From contig JAJEDJ010000044.1 in assembly GCA_022821545.1 (NCBI GenBank), positions 1 through 43,589 of the forward strand: 43,589 bases of DNA. Direction: 5' to 3'. The first letter of the stretch is position 1, and each line of letters opens with the position of its first letter. This DNA is from Caldilineaceae bacterium (GTDB lineage Bacteria; Chloroflexota; Anaerolineae; Caldilineales; Caldilineaceae). Positions 24,906 to 33,908 of this stretch are shown in pieces. The notes below the pieces were generated by a model. The model was not told the DNA's origin. It saw only the letters and a program-made list of their open reading frames with translations, and did not search any database. The translations under genes were made by a program, and so were the position numbers.

Positions 24906-25859
24906 ATGCAATACTTCCTCCGCCGCGTTCTGATAAACATACCGGTCCTGTTCCTGGTCACCCTGGTCATCTACCTCCTGATTAACCTGGCGCCCGGTGA
25001 TCCGGTCGATTTCTTTGTCAACGAGGAGATCGGAATTACGAAAGAGGACCTGGATTTCGTGCGCGAGCGATACGGGCTCGACGACCCGCTTCCCGTACGC
25101 TACTTCAAGTGGCTTGGGCAGGTCGCCCAGGGCGATCTCGGTTTCCGGTTCAAGAATGGAGACGACGTCGCCGAAGTGCTGGCTGTGCGCATGAGGCGTA
25201 CCTTTTTGCTCATGGGAACTGCCCTGGCGATAGGCATCGTGGTGGGCATAACGCTCGGAATCTTCATCGGGCTGCGGCAGTACTCGATCTGGGACTTTAC
25301 CCTTACGGGCCTTTCTTTCGTAGGCATTTCAATGCCGGCGTTTATCGCCGGCATTTTCGGCCTGTACGTCTTCTCAGTGAAGTTGGGATGGTTCCCGTCG
25401 GGAGGAATGCGCACGATCGGCAAGCCGGAATCTCTCCTTGATCTTCTGTATCACCTCGTGCTCCCTGCAGGGACACTCGCCATCTTCAATCTCGCGACCT
25501 TTCTGCGCTATACCCGCTTCAGCATTCTGGAAGTGCGCGGGGAGGACTACGTGCGAACTGCAAATGCAAAGGGGTTGAAGCCTCCCGCGGTCACATGGCG
25601 GCATGTGTTTCGAAACGCCCTCCTGCCCGTAGTCACCGTCGTAGGACTGAGTCTGCCTACGCTGGTTGCCGGCGCTCTCTTTACGGAGACCATCTACAGT
25701 TGGCCGGGGATGGGCGCGCTGCTGGTCGATGCCGTAGCGGCCAGAGATTACCCGATGGTAATGGGAATTATGTTGGTGACGGCGCTGGTAGTTCTGACGG
25801 CGAATCTCATCACGGACTTGGCCTACGCGGTGGCCGACCCAAGAATCCGTTATACGTGA
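24906..25859 (+). CDS. Opp/Dpp-type ABC permease (DppB-like)
   Basis: 317 residues. It starts MQYFLRRVLINIPVLFLVTL and has LLINLAPGDPVDFF, the standard first helix and loop of DppB proteins. The ATPase-docking loop reads DYVRTANAKGLKPPAVTWRH and is followed by VFRNALLPVVTVVGL. Six membrane segments are expected. No clear ribosome site precedes the ATG at 24906, consistent with weaker translation than the binding protein. It partners with the DppC-like gene 80 bp downstream. No ATPase gene follows. Confidence 0.93.
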   Translation: MQYFLRRVLINIPVLFLVTLVIYLLINLAPGDPVDFFVNEEIGITKEDLDFVRERYGLDDPLPVRYFKWLGQVAQGDLGFRFKNGDDVAEVLAVRMRRTFLLMGTALAIGIVVGITLGIFIGLRQYSIWDFTLTGLSFVGISMPAFIAGIFGLYVFSVKLGWFPSGGMRTIGKPESLLDLLYHLVLPAGTLAIFNLATFLRYTRFSILEVRGEDYVRTANAKGLKPPAVTWRHVFRNALLPVVTVVGLSLPTLVAGALFTETIYSWPGMGALLVDAVAARDYPMVMGIMLVTALVVLTANLITDLAYAVADPRIRYT

Positions 25860-25939
25860 AGCTGAGAAGCCGGAGAGAAACAGGTTTGCCCCGCTTGAAT
25901 CGAATTGCAGGATGACAGCCGCGCAACCAGGTCGCTGAC

Positions 25940-26824
25940 ATGTCGATAGAAGGTCGACCAAGAAGAGTCCATTCCCAGTCCCCAACTGCCCAGGCCTGGC
26001 GCCGTTTTCGCCGCCATCCTCTCGCCCTGGCAGGACTGGTCCTGTTTGGAATCGTACTCCTGGCGACGGTCGCCGCCCCCCTCATCGGCCGATATGACTA
26101 TGCCGAGCTCAATTTGCCCGACAAATTTCAGTCGCCAAGCCTGGCCCACTTCCTGGGCACCGATCGAGTCGGACGAGACATCTGGAGCCGCACACTCTAT
26201 GGCGGCCGCGTCTCACTTGCCGTCGGCTTCGCGGCCGCCTCCATCTCGACCGTAATCGGAGTCATTCTGGGTTCGGTGTCCGGATACTATCGCGGCATGA
26301 CCGACCAGATAATCATGCGGTTTACCGACGTCGTGATGACATTCCCGCGCGTGGTGATCATCCTGACGGCCGCCATCTATTTGGGGCAGAGCATCGCCAG
26401 CGTAATCTTCCTGATTGGGATCTTCAGCTGGCCCGGAATCACCCGGCTCGTCCGTGGGCAGGTACTGTCCCTGCGGGAACAGCAGTTTGTCCTGGCTTCT
26501 CGTTCACTGGGCTCAGGCAACCGTCGGATAATCGTCAACCACGTGCTTCCCAACGTGGTTGCTCCCTTACTCGCCTCAGTAACGTTCGACGTGAACGGCG
26601 CGATACTTTTGGAGGCCGGGTTGAGCTTTCTCGGCGTCGGGATACCGCTTCCGACCCCGAGTTGGGGAAACATGTTGGAATCTGCGCGCAGCCTGGACGT
26701 GCTGCAGGACGGCCCCTGGATCTGGGTTCCACCGGCCGTCATGATCCTGCTGACGGTCCTGAGCATCAACTTCATTGGCGACGGCCTGCGCGATGCCATT
26801 GACCCCCGTCATCAGCAGGGCTGA
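25940..26824 (+). CDS. Opp/Dpp-type ABC permease (DppC-like)
   Basis: 294 residues with the DppC N-terminal cytoplasmic stretch AWRRFRRHPLALAGLVLF, the HFLGTDRVGRDIWSRTLYGG motif after helix 1, and the docking loop FVLASRSLGSGNRRIIVNHV followed by LPNVVAPLL. Five to six membrane segments. The ATG at 25940 has only a weak site. It completes the importer channel. The usual DppD/DppF ATPase genes are missing, and the next gene is convergent, so the ATPase must be encoded elsewhere. Confidence 0.93.
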   Translation: MSIEGRPRRVHSQSPTAQAWRRFRRHPLALAGLVLFGIVLLATVAAPLIGRYDYAELNLPDKFQSPSLAHFLGTDRVGRDIWSRTLYGGRVSLAVGFAAASISTVIGVILGSVSGYYRGMTDQIIMRFTDVVMTFPRVVIILTAAIYLGQSIASVIFLIGIFSWPGITRLVRGQVLSLREQQFVLASRSLGSGNRRIIVNHVLPNVVAPLLASVTFDVNGAILLEAGLSFLGVGIPLPTPSWGNMLESARSLDVLQDGPWIWVPPAVMILLTVLSINFIGDGLRDAIDPRHQQG

Positions 26825-26866
26825 CAACAGTCGGTTGTTTGCCCCTGGGGAATCCTGCTCAAGCTG

Positions 26867-29089
26867 TTAAGGCAATACGTCAACTGTGCCGATCTCCAGG
26901 CGGGGGCTGCTGCCATTCACGGGCACGATCGGTTCACTTGCTTGCTCAGGGTCATACAGACCGGCGACGAGCCGGTAAGTCCCAGGCGGCAACGAGTCCG
27001 GAAGTTTAATGTTGTGGATTGAGTGCAGGATCCGGCCCGGTATCCAGCTCTGATAGGGCGTGTTCACGCCGCCTGGGGGACTGTCGTGCTGGCTTAACCC
27101 AACCCCGGCCTCGTCAACCAGATGCACGAATGCTTTCACCGGCTCTCCACTGCCCTTGACAAGCCACGTCAAGTGAACAGGAGCAACATCTCCCGCGTGC
27201 AGCGGTGGAATCGAGCGTATGCCTTCCAGTCGAACAGTTCCATAGTCCGCCCCTATCACTGAGAAATCCCATGTGCGCGTCGTGATGCCAGAGGCGGCCA
27301 GCAACATCAGGGCGCCTACGGCCATCCAAGCGAATGGAAGCCAGCTTCGCCGCACATGGGTCAGTCCTTCTCCCCTCCTCCTGACCAGATCACCGAGTCC
27401 ATTTCCCGCTTGGCTCATCAGAATAAACACCATCACCCAACCAGCAGTCGTCACAGTCCGGCCTAACCAAACCGCCGTTGTCGTCTCCCAGGCAATCTCG
27501 ACAGTGTGTACGCCCGGCGGAACCATCACACTGGCGAGGCCGAGCCCGGACGCAGGCTCGGATTCTACTCCAACGCCGTCTATGGAAACTCGCCATGATG
27601 GGAAGTAGAACTGATGGAATAGTAGTCGAAACGTCTCATCTGTCTTGACCAGGAAGTGCTGCTGAAGCAGGCCAATCTGAGTTGGCGTAAGGGCAACCGA
27701 TCTGATCGGATCCGGAAATGGAGGTACATCCCACGGTTTTCTCCCGGCGTTGACGGCGTCAACCATTGGAGTCGCAGACCAGATTGGCAGGAGGTGTTGG
27801 GCCCAAATGCTCATTGACGAATTCCAAAACAGATCTTCGAATGAGTCGGACCAGTGAGCCACTGCGGGTGAATCTTCACTCGTCGTGTATTGGAGGCCAA
27901 ATGATGCGTAAGCGAACAGGTAGACAGCAATGAGAAGGCTGAGGAGAGGCACAGCTTTCGCCCAGGTCGGACCTTTTCTTCGCAGTGTCTCAATTGACGC
28001 GGCAAGCAGGAGTGCAACGCCGAAGGCTACAAAGATCTGCCAGCGCCAGGGGAACTGAACCTGGTTGAAAAAGATCTCTGTTCGAGTCCACAGCCACTTG
28101 CTCGTATCCGTCATTGCCCAAGCGAGGACAAAGGTCAACGGAATCGTCACTTGCAGAGGGATGCGCAGTTTATGAGACGTCTCTGTCAAGACCGCCGCCA
28201 GTGCGGCCAGGGCAATCGGAATAAGGTATAACGGCAGTCTGGGTCGATCTCCAGGATAGCTGTGGGAATAGAGAGTTTTGAAATCAAACAGCTCACCCCA
28301 CGATAGGAAATGGAACAAGCCAACTCCCTTAAACAGTCGATTTCCATTCATTACCCAGCCCAATTCCAGCAATGCGGGCAGGACATACCAGGCGGTCAGG
28401 ACGATTCCCAAGGCAACGGGGGCAATGCTTGTCACATAGATGCGAAGAATTCTGGAATAGTCTCCGTGTTGAAATGCGGTGAACACCATGAGAGCGGCCC
28501 CGAGCAGGATGACCGCCATGAGCGCTGTCAAGTTGTGGGTGACAATCAGCCCTGCCCAGGCCAGGCCGGCCACTGCCAACCGCAAGAAATACGAGGAGCT
28601 ATCCGAAGGCCTCCTATCCACCTTTGCGGCCTGTATAGTGTAGAGAGCGATAAGCGGCAACCAGAAAAAGGCGCTGAACTCGGGAAAGGCGCCCCTAATG
28701 AAGAGATCGTAGATTCGGTAGGGAAAGAATTGGAAGCAGACGACGCCGACCATGGCCGGCCAGACCGATACGAATAGGCGGGAAAGCCGATACATCCACC
28801 ACGCCGAAATCCCGAATCCCAGAGATAGCGCTACGCGGATACTCAGAATCAGGTCGAGGCCGGCCGCGTGAAGCAGCGCGGGTGGATAGTAGAAGGCAGG
28901 CGAATAGTAGTTGAGAACAGGAGTGCCAAAGCCCAGCAAGTGGTCGGGGAACCAGCGGGGATAGATCACGCCTTCACGCAACGCGGCCGTCAATGCCTCG
29001 ATCCGCCGAATGTGGGTCAATCCGTCATGGGTGTCGACGGGCCAGACGGCGGTCAGTTCCAAGAGGGCCAGACCGGAGAAGACTGCCAA
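26867..29089 (-). CDS. PTPS-related (6-pyruvoyl-tetrahydropterin synthase-related domain) membrane protein, GT-C-like
   Basis: 740 residues from TTG at 29089. The N-terminal block DTHDGLTHIRRIEALTAALR followed by YPRWFPDHLLGFGTPVLNYY is the signature of the PTPS-related membrane family, whose topology resembles GT-C glycosyltransferases with an Asp in the first outer loop; the name reflects a domain label, not pterin synthesis. About 12 membrane segments precede a soluble C-terminal domain (residues about 630-740) that resembles the one in the GT39-like protein at 33986. The TTG lacks a ribosome site and shortens helix 1; an upstream ATT at 29182 with AAAGGA is a possible true start. Probably transfers or remodels envelope sugars (inference). 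Confidence 0.8.
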   Translation of the reverse strand: MAVFSGLALLELTAVWPVDTHDGLTHIRRIEALTAALREGVIYPRWFPDHLLGFGTPVLNYYSPAFYYPPALLHAAGLDLILSIRVALSLGFGISAWWMYRLSRLFVSVWPAMVGVVCFQFFPYRIYDLFIRGAFPEFSAFFWLPLIALYTIQAAKVDRRPSDSSSYFLRLAVAGLAWAGLIVTHNLTALMAVILLGAALMVFTAFQHGDYSRILRIYVTSIAPVALGIVLTAWYVLPALLELGWVMNGNRLFKGVGLFHFLSWGELFDFKTLYSHSYPGDRPRLPLYLIPIALAALAAVLTETSHKLRIPLQVTIPLTFVLAWAMTDTSKWLWTRTEIFFNQVQFPWRWQIFVAFGVALLLAASIETLRRKGPTWAKAVPLLSLLIAVYLFAYASFGLQYTTSEDSPAVAHWSDSFEDLFWNSSMSIWAQHLLPIWSATPMVDAVNAGRKPWDVPPFPDPIRSVALTPTQIGLLQQHFLVKTDETFRLLFHQFYFPSWRVSIDGVGVESEPASGLGLASVMVPPGVHTVEIAWETTTAVWLGRTVTTAGWVMVFILMSQAGNGLGDLVRRRGEGLTHVRRSWLPFAWMAVGALMLLAASGITTRTWDFSVIGADYGTVRLEGIRSIPPLHAGDVAPVHLTWLVKGSGEPVKAFVHLVDEAGVGLSQHDSPPGGVNTPYQSWIPGRILHSIHNIKLPDSLPPGTYRLVAGLYDPEQASEPIVPVNGSSPRLEIGTVDVLP

Positions 29090-29234
29090 CAGCAGCGAGG
29101 CTAACCAGTCTTGAATCTTCGTTACTTCGTTGGTTCGACTGACTTGACCGTCGCCGGGTCCAACCCTCTGGGATTTATGAATCGGTTGTTCCTTTCAGAT
29201 TCGGCGGCAGGTCGAGACCCGAAGGGCGATTCTT

Positions 29235-29951
29235 TCACGGAATTCCTAGGCGGTCGGCCAAGAGGTTGAAATCATTGGCAACGACGTCGACAGAGGGACC
29301 CGGGACAAGGTCTGTCTTCTGTTCGGGCCCGAACTCCCTGGGCCTGTGGACGAATGCGGTCCTGAAGCCGACGGCTTTCGACCCCTTCAGGTCGCCATTG
29401 TGGGCAGCGACCATCATGACTTCGCGGGGCTCCAAACCGAGAAGCGCGGCAGCGGTCTGATAGACTTCCGGATCCGGCTTGTAATGTCCCGCCAACTCCG
29501 CGGAGAGAACGCAGTCCCAGCAGAGGCCGCCGTGACGAGCCATGTTTACCAGGAGGGCCACATTGCCGTTGGAAAGGGAAGCCACGACAAACCGTTTTCG
29601 GAGGCGGGCGAGGCCGGAGGCAACGTCCGGCCATGGATTCAGCCGGTGCCATACCTTGTTCAACTGTACCTTATCGGCCTCAGAAAGCCCGGCAACCTGA
29701 TATTGCTCCAGGAGATCGTCCAGGATCAGGCGGTGCAGCGCGTCGATGTTCATCCAGGGAAGCTCGCCGGTCCGCACACGTTGCATGGAGGGTCCGTAAC
29801 CGCCTCGCCACCTGTCTGCAAACTCAGGCCAGTCTACATCCACGCCCTTATCTGTCCAGACGTTTTCCCCTTCGCTGATGATTGACCCCCTCCAGTCCAC
29901 CACCGTTCCGAAAATGTCGAAGGTCAGAGCCTTAACTTCTGAGAAGTCCAT
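29235..29951 (-). CDS. Haloacid dehalogenase type II (HAD superfamily hydrolase)
   Basis: 238 residues from the ATG at 29951 (GGAG upstream). HAD motifs are complete: nucleophile Asp12 in TFDIFGTVVDWR, SLSNGN (motif II), Lys in GHYKPDPEVY (motif III) and AAHNGDLKGSKAVGF (motif IV). MVAAHNGDL is characteristic of L-2-haloacid dehalogenases, where W commonly replaces G. It could dehalogenate 2-haloacids or hydrolyse a phosphate; the operon context of acid-sugar enzymes makes the natural substrate uncertain. It is the last gene of a five-gene minus-strand operon. A longer ORF upstream overlaps PfpI and was not used. Confidence 0.88.
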   Translation of the reverse strand: MDFSEVKALTFDIFGTVVDWRGSIISEGENVWTDKGVDVDWPEFADRWRGGYGPSMQRVRTGELPWMNIDALHRLILDDLLEQYQVAGLSEADKVQLNKVWHRLNPWPDVASGLARLRKRFVVASLSNGNVALLVNMARHGGLCWDCVLSAELAGHYKPDPEVYQTAAALLGLEPREVMMVAAHNGDLKGSKAVGFRTAFVHRPREFGPEQKTDLVPGPSVDVVANDFNLLADRLGIP

Positions 29952-30063
29952 GGTCTCTCCAGTTGCTGAGTGAATAGGACGGCTTGTCGTACAGGGAACT
30001 GCTTGAGCCGGAGGTTCCTGACTTTGAGCGAAAAACCTTCCTTCAGGCAGGCGGCATCGCGCC

Positions 30064-30681
30064 TCAGGATGGCGACAGCGCTTCGATGATGGCGTCGCAG
30101 AATTCGGGCAGGTCATCGGGAACGCGGCCGGTAACAACATTGCCGTCTATAATCGCCGGCAGATCATGGTAGACCGCACCGGCATTGAGCAGATCGTCCG
30201 TAACAGCGCAGTAGGCCGTAACGTTGCGGCCGGCGACGGTGTCGGTCCCCTTCCGGCGGTCAAGCGAGATCAAGACTTGCGGTCCGTGACAGATGGCGGC
30301 CAAAACCTTGCCTGATCGGTGGATTGCGGCAGCAAACTCCAATGTCTTGTCATCGATGCGGAGGAAATCAGGGGCGAGTCCTCCCGGAAATACTGCCGCG
30401 TCGAACTCATCAGGTCTCATTTCCCAGATGCTTTGAACCGAGTATCGATTGCCTACGGCGAGGACATCGAATGGAATCGTGTGCCCGAACCGGCCTGTGA
30501 TGGGCTTTTCCGGCCAGGCAGGACGCCCGTGAAAGTGGCCGAGGGCCGTCTGAGGCAGCGTGCCGACCACGACGTTCGCGCCGGCTTGGCTCAACTGCAG
30601 GACAGTGTACATCACTTCAATATCCTCAAACTCGTGCGCCGTGAGGACGGCTACGGACTTTCCCTCAATTGGCTTTTCCAT
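30064..30681 (-). CDS. DJ-1/PfpI family protein (protease/deglycase-like)
   Basis: 205 residues. The nucleophile elbow is LAAICHGPQVLISL with Cys in AICHG, and the acidic partner lies in EFEDIEVMY near the N-terminus, as in PfpI/YhbO proteins. An AVFPGGLAPDFLR loop supports the assignment. Members are described as proteases, glyoxalase III or protein deglycases, and the activity cannot be chosen from sequence. It may protect cells from reactive carbonyls made by the sugar dehydratase next door. The ATG at 30681 has a GGGGGA site. Gaps are 18 bp to the upstream and 112 bp to the downstream gene. Confidence 0.9.
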   Translation of the reverse strand: MEKPIEGKSVAVLTAHEFEDIEVMYTVLQLSQAGANVVVGTLPQTALGHFHGRPAWPEKPITGRFGHTIPFDVLAVGNRYSVQSIWEMRPDEFDAAVFPGGLAPDFLRIDDKTLEFAAAIHRSGKVLAAICHGPQVLISLDRRKGTDTVAGRNVTAYCAVTDDLLNAGAVYHDLPAIIDGNVVTGRVPDDLPEFCDAIIEALSPS

Positions 30682-30699
30682 TTTGTCGTTTCCCCCGGG

Positions 30700-31788
30700 T
30701 CAAACTCTGTGTTCTTCAAGCGCTTCCCAGTCAAACTCAATGCCATGCCCGGCTCTATCGGGCGCAACGGCAGCCCCTTCCTCGATGTGCAGTGGATTGC
30801 GAATAAAGCTGTCCAGCCCAAACCCATGCGCCTCCAGGTAAGAGCTGTTGGGAATCGCGGCCAGGAGATGCACCTGAAGATCGTGGACGCCGTGCGTGGT
30901 CACGGGCAGGTTGCAGGCTTCGGCCAAATGGGCAACTTTGAGCCACGGCGTAACTCCACCCAAGGTAGCCACATCCGGTTCAGGAAAAGAGATGGCGCCG
31001 TGAGCGATCATCTGCTGAAACTCATAGACAGTGTGGAAGTTTTCTCCGGTGGCGATCGGAAGACCGCCTTCACGTGCGATGCGCGCATGGCCTGCCACGT
31101 CGTCGGGAATGGTCGGTTCCTCCAGCCAGAACAGATTGTACTCTGCCATGCCGCGTGCGGCGCGAATGGCCTCGTCAACCCGCCAGCGCATATTTGCGTC
31201 GGCCATGAGGGGAAAGTCGGCGCCCAGGCAGTTGCGCATCGCCGCCACGCGTTCGATGTCTTCAGAAAGCTGATCGCGGCCAACTTTCATCTTTATGGCG
31301 CGGAAGCCTTGCGCCTGGAAATCATCTGCCTGTTTCAGCAGGGCGTCCAACGAAAACTGAAGGTCAATGCCGCCGGCATAGACTGGGACCCGGGGATCAT
31401 GGCCTCCCAGCAACCGCCACCAAGGTTTCGCTTGCGCTTTACCGCGCAGGTCCCACAGGCCGATATCCAGGGCGGCCAGCGCAAAAGAGGCAGCCCCGCC
31501 CCGCCCGACAAAATGCACGTGCCACCACATTCGTTCCCACAGGCGTTCAATGCGGTCAGCATCTTCCCCGATAAGGGACGGCGCCAAGTCGTCGCGAATC
31601 AGGGCCAGAATGGCGGACCCGCCAATGTCGCCAACACAGTAGGTATAACCCATACCTTCCAGGCCGTCGGCAGTCCCGATTCGAGTTACGATGAGTCCGA
31701 AGTGGGACATGTCACCGTGTGTAGAGTCCGACAGGACGACCGGTAGCGGGATCCTGTAATGTTCACACCGAATCTGCGTAATCTTCAT
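30700..31788 (-). CDS. Mandelate racemase/muconate lactonizing family enzyme, probable acid-sugar dehydratase
   Basis: 362 residues with all mandelate-racemase subgroup residues: Lys166-x-Lys168 in AIKMKVG, metal ligands Asp197 (MADANMRW), Glu223 (WLEEP) and Glu249 (TGENF), and the Asp272/His299 dyad (FPEPDVATLGG; PVTTHG). This pattern usually means dehydration of aldonic or uronic acids by proton abstraction next to the carboxylate. It lies 6 bp downstream of the epimerase gene, in an operon with a dehydrogenase, which fits oxidation of a sugar to an acid followed by dehydration (inference). Substrate unknown. Confidence 0.93.
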   Translation of the reverse strand: MKITQIRCEHYRIPLPVVLSDSTHGDMSHFGLIVTRIGTADGLEGMGYTYCVGDIGGSAILALIRDDLAPSLIGEDADRIERLWERMWWHVHFVGRGGAASFALAALDIGLWDLRGKAQAKPWWRLLGGHDPRVPVYAGGIDLQFSLDALLKQADDFQAQGFRAIKMKVGRDQLSEDIERVAAMRNCLGADFPLMADANMRWRVDEAIRAARGMAEYNLFWLEEPTIPDDVAGHARIAREGGLPIATGENFHTVYEFQQMIAHGAISFPEPDVATLGGVTPWLKVAHLAEACNLPVTTHGVHDLQVHLLAAIPNSSYLEAHGFGLDSFIRNPLHIEEGAAVAPDRAGHGIEFDWEALEEHRV

Positions 31789-31794
31789 TTCAAT

Positions 31795-32652
31795 TCAATC
31801 CCCCAAAACCGGCTTCTGCGGCACAAAACCAAGCTCATCCCGAATCCTTGAAATGTCGTAAACGGGATCCTTCTCACAGCCGGGCTGCTCATAGTGGGAA
31901 AAGTCGACCTCATCGGCATCGCTGCCGTACCATGAGCGCAACAGCTGCGGAATCGGAACGGCCGTGCAGGCTTGGCTTCCAACCGCATTGAGAATACGTA
32001 CACCGGGTTTGACCGGCGCCTCGGCCGCAGCCATCAGACAGCGTACGGTATCACTCAAAAACATTACCGAGATCTTCCCCATCCCCCAGATAGGTACGGG
32101 TCCGGGTTCGGCCGGCGCCGGTTGACGTTCGTCCGGAGCAATGCTGGCCAATCGCAGGTTGATAAAGTCCAGGGAACTGTTCTGCCTGGACAGGTATCTT
32201 GTTACCTCCTCCATCATGTACTTGGAGAAACCATAGCCATCGCGGTCCAGGCAGGGGTGTTCGTCGGGCATGGGTAGCTGAAGAGGGCGGAAGTCGACCG
32301 ACTGCATTCCGACGGCGGCGATTGAACTTGCCAGGACAAACTTGCTGCAGCCTCGGTCGATGAGGTAACGCAGAAGGTGGTGCGTGCCTGCGACATTGAC
32401 GCGCAGACCGTCCTCCTCGGAACAACCGCCCGTCACAGCAGCGAGATGAATCAGAATGTCGATTCCCTCGAATGGGTCCAGCATATTGAGTGCGTTCGGG
32501 TCCGAAAAATCGCCCTGCAAATTCGTCGCGCCCTGTACTGCGGAAGGGCTGCGGGAAAGGCAGATCAGATCGTACGCCTTGTTTCGTGCAATCGAAGTTG
32601 CCAGCGCATTTCCTATGAATCCACTTGAACCTGTGATGAGAATTCTACGCAT
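31795..32652 (-). CDS. NAD-dependent epimerase/dehydratase (extended SDR)
   Basis: 285 residues from the ATG at 32652; an ATG 36 bp earlier is possible but overlaps the upstream stop. The TGSSGFIG motif (7-14) binds NAD, DILIHLAAVTGG is the second strand, and Tyr140-x-x-x-Lys144 (GYGFSKYMMEE) with Ser109/110 forms the catalytic triad. It could be a sugar nucleotide epimerase or a uronate dehydrogenase, the latter fitting the neighbouring acid-sugar dehydratase. It is in the middle of the five-gene minus-strand operon. Confidence 0.9.
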   Translation of the reverse strand: MRRILITGSSGFIGNALATSIARNKAYDLICLSRSPSAVQGATNLQGDFSDPNALNMLDPFEGIDILIHLAAVTGGCSEEDGLRVNVAGTHHLLRYLIDRGCSKFVLASSIAAVGMQSVDFRPLQLPMPDEHPCLDRDGYGFSKYMMEEVTRYLSRQNSSLDFINLRLASIAPDERQPAPAEPGPVPIWGMGKISVMFLSDTVRCLMAAAEAPVKPGVRILNAVGSQACTAVPIPQLLRSWYGSDADEVDFSHYEQPGCEKDPVYDISRIRDELGFVPQKPVLGD

Positions 32653-32684
32653 TTTCTCTACTCTTCTTTCGCGGCGACAATAGG

Positions 32685-33692
32685 TCAACTCCAGCGAATC
32701 ACCGCCCCAAAAAGATCGGGCAGTTCATCCCGGTTAATCTTTGCATACATATCCGGCGCCTCCGAGGCCTTCACTCGATGCGTGATCGTCTTTTCCCAGG
32801 GAATGGCGCCCGCAGCGATATTTTTCAGCACTGCTTCCCGGCATGGAGCCAGCCCGTCGTTGCAGGGAAAGAATGCGGTAAGCTGTTTAGCGTGAGGCAC
32901 GAGATAGTTGAAGGAAACCGGCTCTTTTCCATAGTGACCAAGGAAAACGAACTTCCCCCGCAGGCGGGCCAGAGGGAACGAGAGGTCCAGGCAGGAGGGA
33001 TTTCCGCTTCCTTCAAAAACCACATCGGCGCCGCCCGGTTGAATCTCCTGCACTCGCGCCGTAAGCTCGTCCGGGGACATGCCATCCGCGTTGATTATAT
33101 GCGTTGCCCCCAACGCCTCAGCCATCTCCAGCCGACTCTCATTGAGGTCGATTGCGATGGTTACGGCGCCGCGCAGACGCGCGGCCGCCAGCGCACCGAG
33201 ACCGATGAGACCGACGGCGTGAAATGCCACTACGTCGCCCATCCGGACGCCCGCCATATCGACAGCGTTGTAGCCAACCGCAGGCATAACAAAGAGCGCC
33301 CCCGTAGCGTCATCCACCCCATCGGGAAGACGTTCGACCTCCGCATCCTCCGGCATAAGAGCATAGGAGGCATGGGAACCTGAACAGATCGTTACCGGCT
33401 GATCTTCGACTCGCATAGGAATATAGTTGCGGCGGTAGTACACTTTGTCGCCGACTTCGAACTTAGTTACCCCTGCGCCGACTTTCTCCACACAGCCAAC
33501 GGCCTGGTAGCCTGTACTGATCGGGTAGGGGCCATAGCTGATCTTGTTGCGAATCACGGCGAATTCCGTGCCCACACTGACACCGGACCAGAGACAGCGA
33601 ACAAGCAGGTCCGAGGACGCGAGCTCAGGAATGTCGAATTCCTGCAGCGAGAACTCCTGCCGGGCCGTACAGATGAGCACACTACTCTTCAT
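32685..33692 (-). CDS. Zinc-less MDR-family dehydrogenase
   Basis: 335 residues of the MDR superfamily. As in the gene at 21867, the catalytic-zinc Cys position reads WSGVSVGTEFAV and the GHE motif is replaced by STGYQAVGCVE, so no catalytic zinc is expected. The Rossmann motif is VAFHAVGLIGLGALAAARL, an unusual, Gly-poor version. It leads an operon with epimerase, acid-sugar dehydratase, PfpI and HAD genes, and probably performs the first oxidation. The ATG at 33692 lies about 110 nt downstream of the predicted transcription start. Confidence 0.88.
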   Translation of the reverse strand: MKSSVLICTARQEFSLQEFDIPELASSDLLVRCLWSGVSVGTEFAVIRNKISYGPYPISTGYQAVGCVEKVGAGVTKFEVGDKVYYRRNYIPMRVEDQPVTICSGSHASYALMPEDAEVERLPDGVDDATGALFVMPAVGYNAVDMAGVRMGDVVAFHAVGLIGLGALAAARLRGAVTIAIDLNESRLEMAEALGATHIINADGMSPDELTARVQEIQPGGADVVFEGSGNPSCLDLSFPLARLRGKFVFLGHYGKEPVSFNYLVPHAKQLTAFFPCNDGLAPCREAVLKNIAAGAIPWEKTITHRVKASEAPDMYAKINRDELPDLFGAVIRWS

Positions 33693-33809
33693 GATGGAGC
33701 CGCCTTCCCAAAGAAGCGTGTGGAATGTTTGCGCCGGACAGTTTCCGCACCGCCGATATGTCCGGGAATTCGAGAGACTGATGTCTTCCTGCCGAATTCA
33801 AGTAATGGC

Positions 33810-33838
33810 AGCTTACTAAAGGAGGCCCGAACTGTCAA
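33810..33838 (-). promoter_or_regulatory. Promoter of the MDR-epimerase-dehydratase operon
   Basis: On the minus strand, a perfect -35 TTGACA (33838-33833), 17-bp spacer and TAAGCT (33815-33810). The -35 is ideal, the -10 weak (3 of 6), so an activator may be needed. Confidence 0.4.
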
Positions 33839-33908
33839 TGACCCCGGTATTTGCGGCCCTGCGGAAATCTGGATTCTCCGCGTTTTGTGAGAAAATGGCG
33901 ATTGTCGT

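Noticed and set aside
26823..26840. ACAAC/GTTGT stem between the convergent DppC and PTPS-related genes
   Set aside because: Only 5 bp and AT-rich; too weak to call a terminator.
30319..31746. A 475-codon plus-strand ORF
   Set aside because: Antisense to PfpI and the acid-sugar dehydratase, whose catalytic motifs are intact.
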